Shown here piece by piece: positions 46,218-57,429 of a stretch of DNA of 63,763 nt. The position numbers were made by a program, and so were the translations under genes. The notes beneath the pieces were generated by a model, which worked only from the letters and a program-made list of their open reading frames with translations, was not told the DNA's origin and ran no database searches. This DNA is from Alphaproteobacteria bacterium (GTDB lineage: Bacteria > Pseudomonadota > Alphaproteobacteria > Rhizobiales > Xanthobacteraceae): contig VBAH01000038.1 in assembly GCA_005884685.1 (NCBI GenBank), forward strand, positions 1 to 63,763. Direction: 5' to 3'. Position 1 is the first letter of the stretch. The number at the start of each line of letters is the position of its first letter.

Positions 46218-47167
46218 GCGCTCGCCGTCGCGACCGGGGGTGCGCGCTGATCGCGCGTGCCGATCGATTGCGGCTTGACGAAAATCCGCGACACCTCGGG
46301 ATGCTGCTGGCAGATGCGGCGTTCGATCGCCGCAACGGCCTGTTCGATCTGCGGCGTGTTCAACTCGTCCTTGAACTCGAGGCTGAGCGCGGCCACGACC
46401 TGGTCGGGCGCGAGGTGCACGGTCACGAGGTCGTTGACGCGCTCGACGCCCGGCTGTTCGGCCGCGATCTGGCGAATGGACCGCATCGTGCGGCCGCGCG
46501 CGCCTTCGCCGATCAGCAGCGCCTTACTCTCGCGGGCCAAGAATGTCGCCGTTGCTGCCAGCACGATGCCGATCCCGATCGATGCAGCGCCGTCGAGCAC
46601 CGGCATGTTGAGCTGGACGGCGGCAAACGTGCCGAAAAACGCGATCACGATTCCGATCAGCGCCGCTGAGTCCTCGAACAGGACAAGGAACGAGGGCGGA
46701 TCCTTGCTGACGTGAACCGCCTCGATGTAGCCGAGCGCGCCACGCGTCTTATTGAACTCCTTCAGCGCGATCAAAAACGTAGCGCCCTCGAACACGAACG
46801 AGGCGCCGAGCACGAGGTAGTTCACGAATGGGTCGCTGATGTGCACCGGGTCCCGGATGTGCGCGATTCCTTCATAGATCGAAATGCCCGCTCCGAGCGA
46901 GAAGATCAGCAGCGCGACGATGAAGCTCCAGAAATAGAGTTCGCGGCCGTAGCCGAGTGGATGGTCCTCATCGGGCGGTTGCGCGGCGCGGTTGATACCA
47001 TAGAGCAGGAGGAGCTGATTGGAGGTATCCACGACGGAGTGCACGCCCTCGCTCAGCATCGCCGAACTGCCGGTCCACCCTGCGGCGGCGAACTTCGTGA
47101 CGGCGATCATCAGATTGCCGGCGAGCGCGGCGTAGATGACTTTGCGCGATGCGGATCCGGCGGCCAT
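46214..47167 (-). CDS. Cation diffusion facilitator (CDF) family transporter
   Basis: A 317-residue inner-membrane cation/proton antiporter. It has the CDF signature GSSAMLSEGVHSVVDTSNQL with HxxxD metal-site residues on one helix and a second, less regular set further on, about six transmembrane segments, and a cytoplasmic C-terminal domain (RIFVKPQ). Likely exports Zn2+, Fe2+ or a similar divalent ion. It is 41 bases downstream of meaB in the same direction. Metal specificity cannot be read reliably. Confidence 0.88.
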   Translation of the reverse strand: MAAGSASRKVIYAALAGNLMIAVTKFAAAGWTGSSAMLSEGVHSVVDTSNQLLLLYGINRAAQPPDEDHPLGYGRELYFWSFIVALLIFSLGAGISIYEGIAHIRDPVHISDPFVNYLVLGASFVFEGATFLIALKEFNKTRGALGYIEAVHVSKDPPSFLVLFEDSAALIGIVIAFFGTFAAVQLNMPVLDGAASIGIGIVLAATATFLARESKALLIGEGARGRTMRSIRQIAAEQPGVERVNDLVTVHLAPDQVVAALSLEFKDELNTPQIEQAVAAIERRICQQHPEVSRIFVKPQSIGTRDQRAPPVATASA

Positions 47168-47208
47168 GTCCCTGCCAAGCTGGTGATGCGGATTGCAGTT
47201 CCTGCGGC

Positions 47209-48195
47209 TTAAACGCCCAACGCCGTCGCGATTTCATCCACGGCGAGCGACGGCGCAAGCGTCCCCTCCGCGACGGATTTCTCGATCGCCGGCAGCCGTG
47301 CCTTGAGCTTCGCGTCGGACTTCAGCCGCAGGTGAACCCGGTCCTCGAGCATCGCCCACATCCACTTGACCTGCTGCTCGCGCCGGCGCGCTGCGAATTC
47401 GCCTGAGGCGGACAGCTGCTGGCGATGCGCCAATACCTGCGCCCAAAGTTGCGCGACGCCCTCGCCGGTAAGGGCCGAGTACGTCGTGACCGGCGGTCCC
47501 CATGTCGCCGAGCGCGGGGTGAGGATATGCAGCGCGGCGCGGTATTCGCCCGCGGCCGCTTTGGCGCGCTTGATATTGTCGCCATCGGCCTTGTTGACCG
47601 CGATCATGTCGGCAAGCTCGACCACGCCTTTCTTGATCCCCTGCAATTCGTCGCCCGCACCCGGCAGCATCAGCACAAGGAAGAAATCCGTCATGTCGGC
47701 GACGGCGGTCTCCGACTGCCCGATCCCGACGGTTTCGACCAGAATCACGTCGAAGCCCGCGGCCTCGCAGATCAGCATGGTTTCGCGTGTCTTCGCCGCG
47801 ACACCGCCGAGCGTGCCGGCGGCAGGCGAGGGGCGGATAAAGGCGCTTGGAACGGTAGCGAGTCGCGCCATGCGAGTCTTATCGCCGAGGATCGAGCCGC
47901 CGGTGCGGGCGGACGAAGGATCAACCGCCAGCACCGCGACCTTGTGGCCTTTTTCCGTCAGGTGCGTGCCGAGTGCATCGATCGTGGTTGACTTGCCGAC
48001 GCCGGGCGAGCCGGTGATGCCGACGCGCACGGCCTTTCCGGTCTCGGCAAGCAGTTCCTGCACCAGCCGGTGCGCGGCCTGCTGATGGTCGGCACGCTTG
48101 CTCTCCACCAAGGTAATGGCGCGCGCGAGCGTCGCGCGGTCGCCGGCGCGCAACGCGCGGGCGAGGCTCCGGATGTCGGGGAACGGCGCGGCCAT
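47209..48195 (-). CDS. meaB: Methylmalonyl-CoA mutase-associated GTPase MeaB
   Basis: A 328-residue G3E-family P-loop GTPase that protects and reloads the B12 cofactor of methylmalonyl-CoA mutase. Walker A is GITGSPGVGKST (~residues 58-69); VLAVDPSSARTGGSILGDKTRM and ILVETVGIGQSE (switch region) follow, then the NKADGDN guanine-specificity motif. The mutase subunits are ~5 kb away on the same strand, so the functional link is by family and by presence, not by operon. Confidence 0.95.
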   Translation of the reverse strand: MAAPFPDIRSLARALRAGDRATLARAITLVESKRADHQQAAHRLVQELLAETGKAVRVGITGSPGVGKSTTIDALGTHLTEKGHKVAVLAVDPSSARTGGSILGDKTRMARLATVPSAFIRPSPAAGTLGGVAAKTRETMLICEAAGFDVILVETVGIGQSETAVADMTDFFLVLMLPGAGDELQGIKKGVVELADMIAVNKADGDNIKRAKAAAGEYRAALHILTPRSATWGPPVTTYSALTGEGVAQLWAQVLAHRQQLSASGEFAARRREQQVKWMWAMLEDRVHLRLKSDAKLKARLPAIEKSVAEGTLAPSLAVDEIATALGV

Positions 48196-48242
48196 GACGC
48201 CGTCACTTTAGCCGGGATTCTTATGGGACACTCAAGACACCG

Positions 48243-48267
48243 GGAACTTTTCCGGCCCCGGCGCATT
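48243..48267 (+). promoter_or_regulatory. Weak candidate EcfG-type (general stress) promoter
   Basis: GGAAC, 16 bases, then CATT, against the alphaproteobacterial EcfG pattern GGAAC-N16/17-CGTT; one mismatch in the -10 element. It lies 22 bases ahead of the HWE kinase start. HWE kinases often act in the general stress response, which adds slight support. Confidence 0.3.
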
Positions 48268-48289
48268 CAGGGAGGGTTTAGACCAAGGC

Positions 48290-49828
48290 GTGATGAATGC
48301 TCGCGTGAACCAGTTCACCCAGCTTCTGCGCCGGCTGCCGGGCCTTTTGCAAGGCTTGCGGCGCCGGCGCTTTGGCGCGCGTCCAGAGCAGCCGGCGGCT
48401 TCCGACCTCGCCACCCAGGAGGCGCTGCGCGAGTCCGAGGAGCGGCTGCGGCTGGTTCGCCGCGCCACGGGACTTGGCATGTACGAGATCGATTGGGTCG
48501 CGCGGCGGCGTTACTGGTCGCCCGAACTGCGCGCGATCCTGCGTGCGCCGGCCGACCTCGACATCAACACCGATATCGACCTCCTCGAGCGCATCATCCC
48601 AAATGACATGCGCACGCGCTTCCGCGCGAAGCTGCAGGCGTCGCTCGATCCCGAGAGGGGGGGCGATTACGATGACGAACACCGCATTACGCGCTTCGAC
48701 GGCTCCACCGGCTGGATTCTGCTGCGCGGCAAGACCTTCTTCTCGGAGGGGGCGGAAGGGAAGCGCCCCACGCGCTCGATCGGCCTGATCGTCGACATCA
48801 CGGACCGCAAGCGCGGCGAGGAGGCGAATGCGCTGCTCGCCTCGACGGTGCACTCATCAACCGACGCAATCTTCTCGATCGATCCGGATCTGACCATCAA
48901 GACCTGGAACGGCGGGGCCGAGCAGCTGTACGGCTACACCGCGCTCGAGGCGATCGGCCGCTCATTGCGGGTCATCTGCCCGGAAAAACTGCATGACGAG
49001 CAGGCCGGGCTTTACAGGGAGACGATGAACGGCAGGCCGGTGCTGCTCGAGACGACGCGCCGGCACAAGGACGGCCACCTGATCCCGGTCGGGATCAGCG
49101 GCTCGCCGATCTTTTCGTCGGAAGGTCGCGTGATCGGGGTCGCGGCAGTGCATCGCGATATGACGGAGCACCGGGCCTATGAGGAGCATCTCGCCTTCAC
49201 GTTGCGCGAGTTGTCGCATCGCACGAAGAACCTGTTGGCCGTGGTGCAGGGCCTCGCACACATGATCGCGCGACGCTCGGATGACATCGACGCTTTCGAA
49301 GCGCGCTTCCGCGGCTGCGTCCAGGCGCTTGCCTACAGCCATGACCTCCTGGTGCAGCATGACTGGCAGGGCGCGACGCTGGAGGAATTGCTGCGCGTGC
49401 AGCTTGCGCCGTTCGGCGGCGTCGACGGCGCCAAGATCGTCGCGCAGGGACCGGAGGTCTTCCTCACGCCGCCGACCATGCAATCGCTCGGCCTCATCAT
49501 GCACGAGCTTGCCACCAACGCGACCAAGCATGGGGCGCTGTCGAGCCCGACCGGCTCGGTGGCGATCGGCTGGACACGCGATCCGAGCGACAACGGGATC
49601 AGGCTCAACTGGCAGGAGCGCGGCGGGCCGCTGGTCGGGCAGCCGAAGCGCAAGGGATTCGGCCAGGTCGTTTTCGAGCGCATCGGGGCGTCGCTTGACG
49701 GGGCGATTTCGGTCGACTTCCGGCCCGAGGGCTTTGTTTGCGACGTCACGATTGCGGCCAATAACCTGCTTTCGCCGGGCAAGCGGCCCCAGGGCGATCG
49801 GCCAGGCGCCGGCGGCACGGTTCATTGA
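48290..49828 (+). CDS. PAS-domain HWE-family sensor histidine kinase
   Basis: A 512-residue soluble kinase. The first PAS-type domain spans ~45-175 (RLVRRATGLGMYEIDWVARR...GWILLRG), the second ~185-305 (SSTDAIFSIDPDLTIKTWNG). The phosphoacceptor region LRELSHRTKNLLAVVQGLA then an N-box in GLIMHELATNATKHGALS follow. The HWE signature distinguishes it from HisKA kinases. No transmembrane helix and no adjacent response regulator are present, so it is an orphan. GTG 48290 or ATG 48293 is the start. Ligand unknown; PAS domains could bind flavin or heme. Confidence 0.9.
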   Translation: MMNARVNQFTQLLRRLPGLLQGLRRRRFGARPEQPAASDLATQEALRESEERLRLVRRATGLGMYEIDWVARRRYWSPELRAILRAPADLDINTDIDLLERIIPNDMRTRFRAKLQASLDPERGGDYDDEHRITRFDGSTGWILLRGKTFFSEGAEGKRPTRSIGLIVDITDRKRGEEANALLASTVHSSTDAIFSIDPDLTIKTWNGGAEQLYGYTALEAIGRSLRVICPEKLHDEQAGLYRETMNGRPVLLETTRRHKDGHLIPVGISGSPIFSSEGRVIGVAAVHRDMTEHRAYEEHLAFTLRELSHRTKNLLAVVQGLAHMIARRSDDIDAFEARFRGCVQALAYSHDLLVQHDWQGATLEELLRVQLAPFGGVDGAKIVAQGPEVFLTPPTMQSLGLIMHELATNATKHGALSSPTGSVAIGWTRDPSDNGIRLNWQERGGPLVGQPKRKGFGQVVFERIGASLDGAISVDFRPEGFVCDVTIAANNLLSPGKRPQGDRPGAGGTVH

Positions 49829-49980
49829 CAGATCAGCTACTTGTTTCGTATCAATGACTTACATCCAGGGGCCGAGGTATCGCAGGAGCTGAGTGCCGGC
49901 CGCAGGCGGCGAATTTTTCGCTCCCTGTCGCCCGCAAATCAGGTATCATCATGCCAGGTGGAAGGGTGCGGGAGAATTTC

Positions 49981-52146
49981 ATGCGTCGGCTCGCGACGAC
50001 CCTTTGCCTTGCGTCGCTTCCTTTCCTTCACGTCAGCGCCGCGTCAGCCTCCGACATCGTTTGGGAGGTGCAGAACCCGTTTCGCTTCTTCAAGAAGCCG
50101 GCGGCCTTCGCGCTGCATGAGAAGGCGTTCGATGCGGTGCGCGGCAAGGCGGACTCGCCGCTCCCCGCGAACATTGTCTGGCGCACCGAGCGTCGCCTGA
50201 ACGATCCGGACTGCAGCGACAAGTCGAGCCCCGGTCGCTGCTACGACACCAAGCGCGCGGGCTACGAGCGCTCGCGGCTCGGCTGGGCCGCGCAGACGCT
50301 CGAGTCGACCTGCTACGAGCGCGCCTCACGGCCCTTCCGCTACCTGGGCATGTGCGAGCGGCAATATTCCTGGGGCAGCGCGAAGGAAGACTACGTCCTG
50401 CCTGACGCGCACACGGTGGACGTAAGCCTGTCTGCCGAACGGCTCGCCGAGGCTGGCGCGGGCGACTGCACGTTCTCCTGGCTGCCGCGCGCGGGCGCCG
50501 GCAAGGGCGAGACGATCAAGCAGGCATGCAAAAAGCCGTTCGTCATCAAGCGGGTGCCGTATTCGCCGGACACCAAGGTTTCCGGCGCCAACGTCAAGGT
50601 GACGCTGCCGGACGCGCGCGAACTCACCGCGAGCGTGATCGTCGAGGACGTGTTCGTGGTCGCGCTCGGCGATTCATTCATGTCGGGCGAGAGCAATCCG
50701 GACCGTCCCGTGTCGTTCAGCCCGTCGCGCGAGATGGTCTACGACCCGAGCATGACAAACGATCGCGAGCAGCTTGCCTCGCGCGACTATAAGGCGAAAG
50801 CGAATGCGTTTGGGCTGGCCTCGGTCGACAGCGGCTTCGATCCGAAGAGTCTGCCGCGCCGCAAGATGGAGGACGAGGCGAAGGGCCTCGTCTATCGGCC
50901 GAACTCCGCTGAATTCCAGACGGCGTTTGACAAGAGCGCCGCCCAGTGGCTCTCGGCCGACTGCCATCGTTCGCAATACGGCTACCCGTTCCGCGTCGGC
51001 ATCGCGATGGCGCTGGAGAATCGCCACCGCGCCGTGACGCTGGTCAGCGTCGCGTGCTCGGGTGCCGACGTCACCGGGCTGTTCATGGATCACGACGCGC
51101 GCGAGCGCGCGAGCGAGAAGGGTGGCGCGAAAGTGCCGCCGCAGCTCGATCAGCTGGCGGACCTGATCTGCCGCGGCGGGCGGCAGGGCCGCACACAGGC
51201 GGCGAGCTACACGCTGCCGGTCTACAAATACGGCAGCACCGGCATTTCGGCGCAGACCGTATCGAAGCAATGGTGCCCGCCGGGCAGCCGCAAGCGGCCG
51301 ATCGACCTGGTGCTGCTCTCGATCGGCGGCAACGACGTCGGTTTCGGCGCGCTCGCGCTCTACGCCAGTATCGAGAATGCGCGCGACCTGGCGCCGATCG
51401 CGGCGCTGGCGGGCGGTGAACTGCGTTACGGGCCGGATGTGGCGCGCGCCTATCTCGGCCAGCTCGACAAGCGCATCAAGGCGGTGCGCGACGCGCTGGT
51501 CGACGGATTCGGCGTCGATCCCTCGCACGTGCTGCAGAATGCCTATGAGCCGATCCAGTTCGACGAGGTCGGCGGCTATTGCGGCTCGCAGGCGACGCTC
51601 GGCATGGACGTGCACCCCTCGCTCAAGGTGAACAAGGCGCGGCTGAACGAGGCGGCCGACGTTGCCGCCGAATTGCAGAAGCGGCTCGCCTGCATGGCGC
51701 GTAGCGGCGCCGGTTGTCCGTCTGGACTCGCGACCGGGAGCGGCACCGGCTTCCGCTTCATCACCGAGCACACGGCGGACTTTACCAAGCGCGGCATCTG
51801 CGCGCGCGACCCGACCCGCGCGCTGATGGACCAGGCCTCGATGAAAATGCCGCGCCGCTCCAGGACGACCGACGACTGGGAGCCGTACTCGCCGGCCGGC
51901 GCGCTGCCTTACGCGCATCGCTGGCGGCTCATTCACAATCCGAACGACGCCTTCCTCACCGCGAATACGCATCGCGAGGGCATCTCGCCGTTCGACATTC
52001 TCCAGCCCGCTTTCGCGGCGCTCACCTCCGGCGCGTTCCACCCGACCGCCGAGGCCCATGCGATCGTCGCCGACCACGTGATGCGCCACGTGCGCGCGAT
52101 CCTCGACAAGGAGAAGAAGACGGTCGCCGAGGGAAGGCTGAATTGA
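49981..52146 (+). CDS. Large secreted SGNH/GDSL-like hydrolase (721 aa)
   Basis: The signal peptide MRRLATTLCLASLPFLHVSAASAS targets it to the periplasm. An N-terminal ~225-residue Cys-containing domain of no known family precedes an SGNH hydrolase domain: block I ALGDSFMSGES (Ser nucleophile near residue 234), then VSVACSGADV, block III SIGGNDVGFG, and block V HPTAEAHA near the C-terminus (catalytic His). Such esterases deacetylate glycans or cleave lipids. The length is about double a typical GDSL esterase. ATG 49981 follows GGGAGAATTTC. Confidence 0.82.
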   Translation: MRRLATTLCLASLPFLHVSAASASDIVWEVQNPFRFFKKPAAFALHEKAFDAVRGKADSPLPANIVWRTERRLNDPDCSDKSSPGRCYDTKRAGYERSRLGWAAQTLESTCYERASRPFRYLGMCERQYSWGSAKEDYVLPDAHTVDVSLSAERLAEAGAGDCTFSWLPRAGAGKGETIKQACKKPFVIKRVPYSPDTKVSGANVKVTLPDARELTASVIVEDVFVVALGDSFMSGESNPDRPVSFSPSREMVYDPSMTNDREQLASRDYKAKANAFGLASVDSGFDPKSLPRRKMEDEAKGLVYRPNSAEFQTAFDKSAAQWLSADCHRSQYGYPFRVGIAMALENRHRAVTLVSVACSGADVTGLFMDHDARERASEKGGAKVPPQLDQLADLICRGGRQGRTQAASYTLPVYKYGSTGISAQTVSKQWCPPGSRKRPIDLVLLSIGGNDVGFGALALYASIENARDLAPIAALAGGELRYGPDVARAYLGQLDKRIKAVRDALVDGFGVDPSHVLQNAYEPIQFDEVGGYCGSQATLGMDVHPSLKVNKARLNEAADVAAELQKRLACMARSGAGCPSGLATGSGTGFRFITEHTADFTKRGICARDPTRALMDQASMKMPRRSRTTDDWEPYSPAGALPYAHRWRLIHNPNDAFLTANTHREGISPFDILQPAFAALTSGAFHPTAEAHAIVADHVMRHVRAILDKEKKTVAEGRLN

Positions 52147-52154
52147 CGCGCAGC

Positions 52155-52275
52155 GTCATACCCCGCCAACGGGTCCGGCCAAAGGCCGGCCCGATGACTG
52201 GCTCCGGCGGGGTATCCAGGCAAAACCGCAAGTTTTGAGTCGACTGGATCGTCTGCCTTCGCGGACGATGACGGC
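52155..52275. repeat. Palindromic element with nested insert 2 (copy B)
   Basis: CATACCCCGCC ... GGCGGGGTATCC arms enclose, at about 52165-52204, the insert starting GCCAACGGGTCCGG and ending CCCGATGACTGGC. The host arms differ from the TCATCCCGG family. A second small stem (GATCGTCTGCCTTCGCGGAC) follows. Confidence 0.8.
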
Positions 52276-52280
52276 GGCGA

Positions 52281-52790
52281 CTACTTCCGCACCATCCGCG
52301 AGACCGGCGCGCTGCGTTTGAGCGCCGCGAAGAACGCCGCCGGATCGGCGACTTTGTCGATGCGGCATTCGAACTGGTTGCGCCGCACGACGCCGAGCGC
52401 AGCCATCTTCGCCTGATCCTGCTTGTCGCATTCGGCCGGGATCACAACGAGCTCCTGACCGTCGGTGCGCACAAGGACGTAGCCGTAGCCGCTGTCCCCC
52501 TGCAGCCTGACCTGCGCAATGTGCTCGTCGCCCGAGAGCGGATGGAACGTCACCGGCGTCGCGACGCCCTTCTGGTTGATGAAGTCATACACATTGTTCG
52601 GACCTGGACGCACTTCGATCGGATCGCTCGGCGTTTCCTTGCCGTTGTCCTGCTCGAAGGTCGCGAACTTTCCGCCGTCGCCGAGCGCCAGCACTGCGGT
52701 CTCGGTGCCGAACAGCGGACGGTCGGAGGCAAAGCAGCCGGAAAGGAGCAAACCGAGCGCGAGCGCAAAAGGGATCAACGATCGTCGCAT
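52281..52790 (-). CDS. Putative lipoprotein, function unknown
   Basis: A 169-residue protein with a lipobox (LLLSGCFASD; lipidated Cys ~19) after a hydrophobic leader. The mature part is mixed alpha/beta, including GYVLVRTDGQELVVIPAECD and a Cys in NQFECRID, which with Cys in AECD could form a disulfide. No recognised domain. It is 9 bases from the mutB start codon side on the same strand, but transcription from mutAB into it is plausible. Confidence 0.75.
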   Translation of the reverse strand: MRRSLIPFALALGLLLSGCFASDRPLFGTETAVLALGDGGKFATFEQDNGKETPSDPIEVRPGPNNVYDFINQKGVATPVTFHPLSGDEHIAQVRLQGDSGYGYVLVRTDGQELVVIPAECDKQDQAKMAALGVVRRNQFECRIDKVADPAAFFAALKRSAPVSRMVRK

Positions 52791-52799
52791 GAATGCGGG

Positions 52800-54952
<2,153 letters not shown>

Positions 54953-54956
<4 letters not shown>

Positions 54957-56890
54957 GCCGATTCAGCGCCTCTCAGGCGAAGGATATCATGCGCCGCGCG
55001 CGACGTCGCCAGCACGTCGCAGCCGGCATAAATGAAATCCTGCACGCCGGCAGCCTTCAAGGCGGATTCAAGTTCGCCCGGGCGGCCAGCCAGATAGATA
55101 TGGGCCGCGCCCATCGCTTTCAGCGCCCGTGCGGCATCTGCAGCTTCGGCCGCATAGACCTTGTCTGACGAGCACAGGCAAACGAGTTTCGCGCCCGATG
55201 ATTTGAAGGCCGCGATCATGTCATTGCGGTCCGCGAAGCCGTCATTGGAGACAGCCTCGATCCCGCCGGCCTCGAAGAAATTCTTGGCGAACAGCGTGCG
55301 CGCGGTGAAATCCGAAGCCTTGCCGAGATTGGCGAGAAAGACTTTCGGCCGCGCACCGGTTGCTTCGAGCATACGGTCGGACGTATCGCGCAGTTGCTCG
55401 AACGGTGCGGCAAGCCGGATGCGGGGGAGGGCCGCGAACTCGGTCGGCTCCCTTCCCCCATAGCCCGTCGAAGACGGGCGTAGACGCCCTGATGGAGGGG
55501 GAGGGTCGGGGAGGGGGGTAGCTTTTGGCGCCCCATCCTCCACATGCACTGCCGTCTCATGAATATCGGGAAACTCGCTCGTGCCGGTGAGCGCATCCCG
55601 GCGCCGCGCAATGTTTTTCTCGCGCTCGGCGCGCGTCGCCGCGACCTTGTTCTGGATCAGGCCCGCTTCGAGCGCGGCCGCTACGCCACCGGCGTTCTCG
55701 ATCTCCTGAAACAGGACCCAGGCCGCTTCGCAAAGCTGCTGCGTCAAGTCCTCGATCCCGCCCGAGCCGGCGGCCGGGTCCGCGACCTTCGCAAGATGAG
55801 ACTCTTCCAGCAGGATGAGCTGCGTGTTGCGTGCAATACGGCGCGCGAAGCGGTCGGGCATTCCGATCGCGGCGGTGAACGGCAGCACCGTGATCGCGTC
55901 CGCGCCGCCGAGGCCCGCGGCGAATACCGCGACTGTCGCGCGCAGGATGTTCACGTACGGGTCGCGCCGCGTCATCATGCGCCAGGCGCTCTCGGCGGCA
56001 AGATAAGTCGGCTCCGGGGCAAGCCCGCAGGCCTGCTCGACGCGCGCCCACAGTTTCCGGATGCTGCGGAACTTCGCGACGGTGAGAAACTGATCGGCGT
56101 CCGCGGCGAGACGGAAATAGATCATGCGCCGCGCGGCATCGAGTGCGATCTCGCCGGCTTCGAGCGCGCGCAGGTATGCGACCGCGCTGGCCAGCGCGAA
56201 CGCGAGCTCCTGCGCCTCCGAGCCGCCGGCGTTGTGGATCACGCGCGCGTCCGCGACCGCGAAGGGGCCGCGGAACCCGTCGTCTGCAAGTTGTTTCACC
56301 AAGCCGGCAAAGTACGGCGCCAGCTCGTTCCATGGCCGGATCGTGCTCCCCGCCGCCGCCATGTGCCCGAGCGGATTGAGCGCCGCGCGCATTTCGACGC
56401 CCTCGGGCGCAACCCCGCGTTTCTTTACCAGCGCGGCGAAGTTCTTCGCCGCATCGCGTGTTTCCGCCGCGACATTGAAGTCGATGGTGACGCCCGCGTC
56501 GAGGTAGACTCCGTCGAGCACGCGCTCCAATGTTTCGAGGGAGGAGTCGAGCCCGTAGCCGTTCGCATTGATCGAGCCCTTGCAGACGATGGTCAGCCCG
56601 GTCGCGCCGTTCTCCAGATCGTGCAGCGCCTGTTCGTTCGCGGCGGCGGGATCGGGATGATCGACGCGCTGCATCACCGTCCACGGGGCGCCCGGGGTGC
56701 GCGCCGCGACCGGGCGCACGTTGGCGGCGCGGGCATACAGCGGTTGGATCGCCAGCCCGTCGTAGGTTTTCGCAACCAGCCGCTTGTCGAACGGCGCGCC
56801 CTTGAGCACGCCATCGACCAGCTTGAGCCATTGCTCGCGCGTAGCGGCGGGGAATTCACTTGCGAATGCAAGCTCTTCGGCGTCGGACAT
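54953..56890 (-). CDS. mutA: Methylmalonyl-CoA mutase small subunit, with a repeat-encoded linker
   Basis: A 645-residue non-catalytic partner of MutB: a mutase-like barrel ([35 protein letters not shown]) and a degenerate cobalamin-binding-like C-terminal domain ([19 protein letters not shown]) lacking the DxHxxG ligand, as normal for the small subunit. Between them, at residues ~456-488, lies a stretch ([20 protein letters not shown]..) encoded by a palindromic repeat with a nested 36-bp insert, read in frame without stop. The linker position makes it tolerable. The start fits the family. Confidence 0.93.
55428..55525. repeat. Palindromic element with nested 36-bp insert (copy 3), inside mutA
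   Basis: Reverse-oriented: CCCTTCCCCCAT ... ATGGAGGGGGAGGG arms, with the insert at 55459-55494 (CATAGCCCGTCGAAGACG then GACGCCCTGATG). It contributes an in-frame segment to the MutA linker. Confidence 0.85.
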
Positions 56891-56937
56891 GAGGAACTTC
56901 TAGGCACCTCGGAAGGCGAAAGCAATGAAGGTGCCAG

Positions 56938-57429
56938 CTACCGGAGCGCGGACAGCTTCTCGATGCCGGCGGCATCGACCTGTGCAGCCGCGTCGCGCAC
57001 GCGCCGGCCGGCGATCAGGCGATCCGGCACGATCTCGGCGAGCGGTGCGAGTACGAAGGCGCGCACGAACAGCCGCGGATGCGGCAGCGTAAGGTCAGGC
57101 TCGTTCAGCGACAGATCGCCGTACGCGAGCAGGTCGATGTCGATCGTGCGCGGTCCCCAGCGCTGCTCGTTGGAGCGGTTGCGGCCGAGTGCGCGTTCGA
57201 CGGTCTGCGCACGACCGAGCAGCGCGCGCGGCGACAGCGTCGTCTCGACCGCGATGGCACAATTGATGAAGGGTGGCTGGTCGGTCACACCCCACGGTGG
57301 CGTGCGGTAGTCGGAGGAGCGGGCGATCAGTTTCACCTCTGCGCCTTCGGCGAACAGCGCGACCGCCTCATCGAGCGTGGTCCGCACATCACCGACATTG
57401 CCGCCAAGCCCGAGCAGCGCCTCAGTCAT
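56938..57429 (-). CDS. folK: 2-amino-4-hydroxy-6-hydroxymethyldihydropteridine pyrophosphokinase
   Basis: A 163-residue HPPK that transfers pyrophosphate from ATP to the pterin in folate synthesis. ALLGLGGNVGDVRTTLDEA, FINCAIAVETTLSPRALL and the metal-binding GPRTIDIDLLAYGD are the family landmarks. ATG 57429 is chosen, overlapping folP by 8 bases; the frame upstream is a folP shadow. The product is used by FolP, encoded immediately upstream. Confidence 0.95.
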   Translation of the reverse strand: MTEALLGLGGNVGDVRTTLDEAVALFAEGAEVKLIARSSDYRTPPWGVTDQPPFINCAIAVETTLSPRALLGRAQTVERALGRNRSNEQRWGPRTIDIDLLAYGDLSLNEPDLTLPHPRLFVRAFVLAPLAEIVPDRLIAGRRVRDAAAQVDAAGIEKLSALR

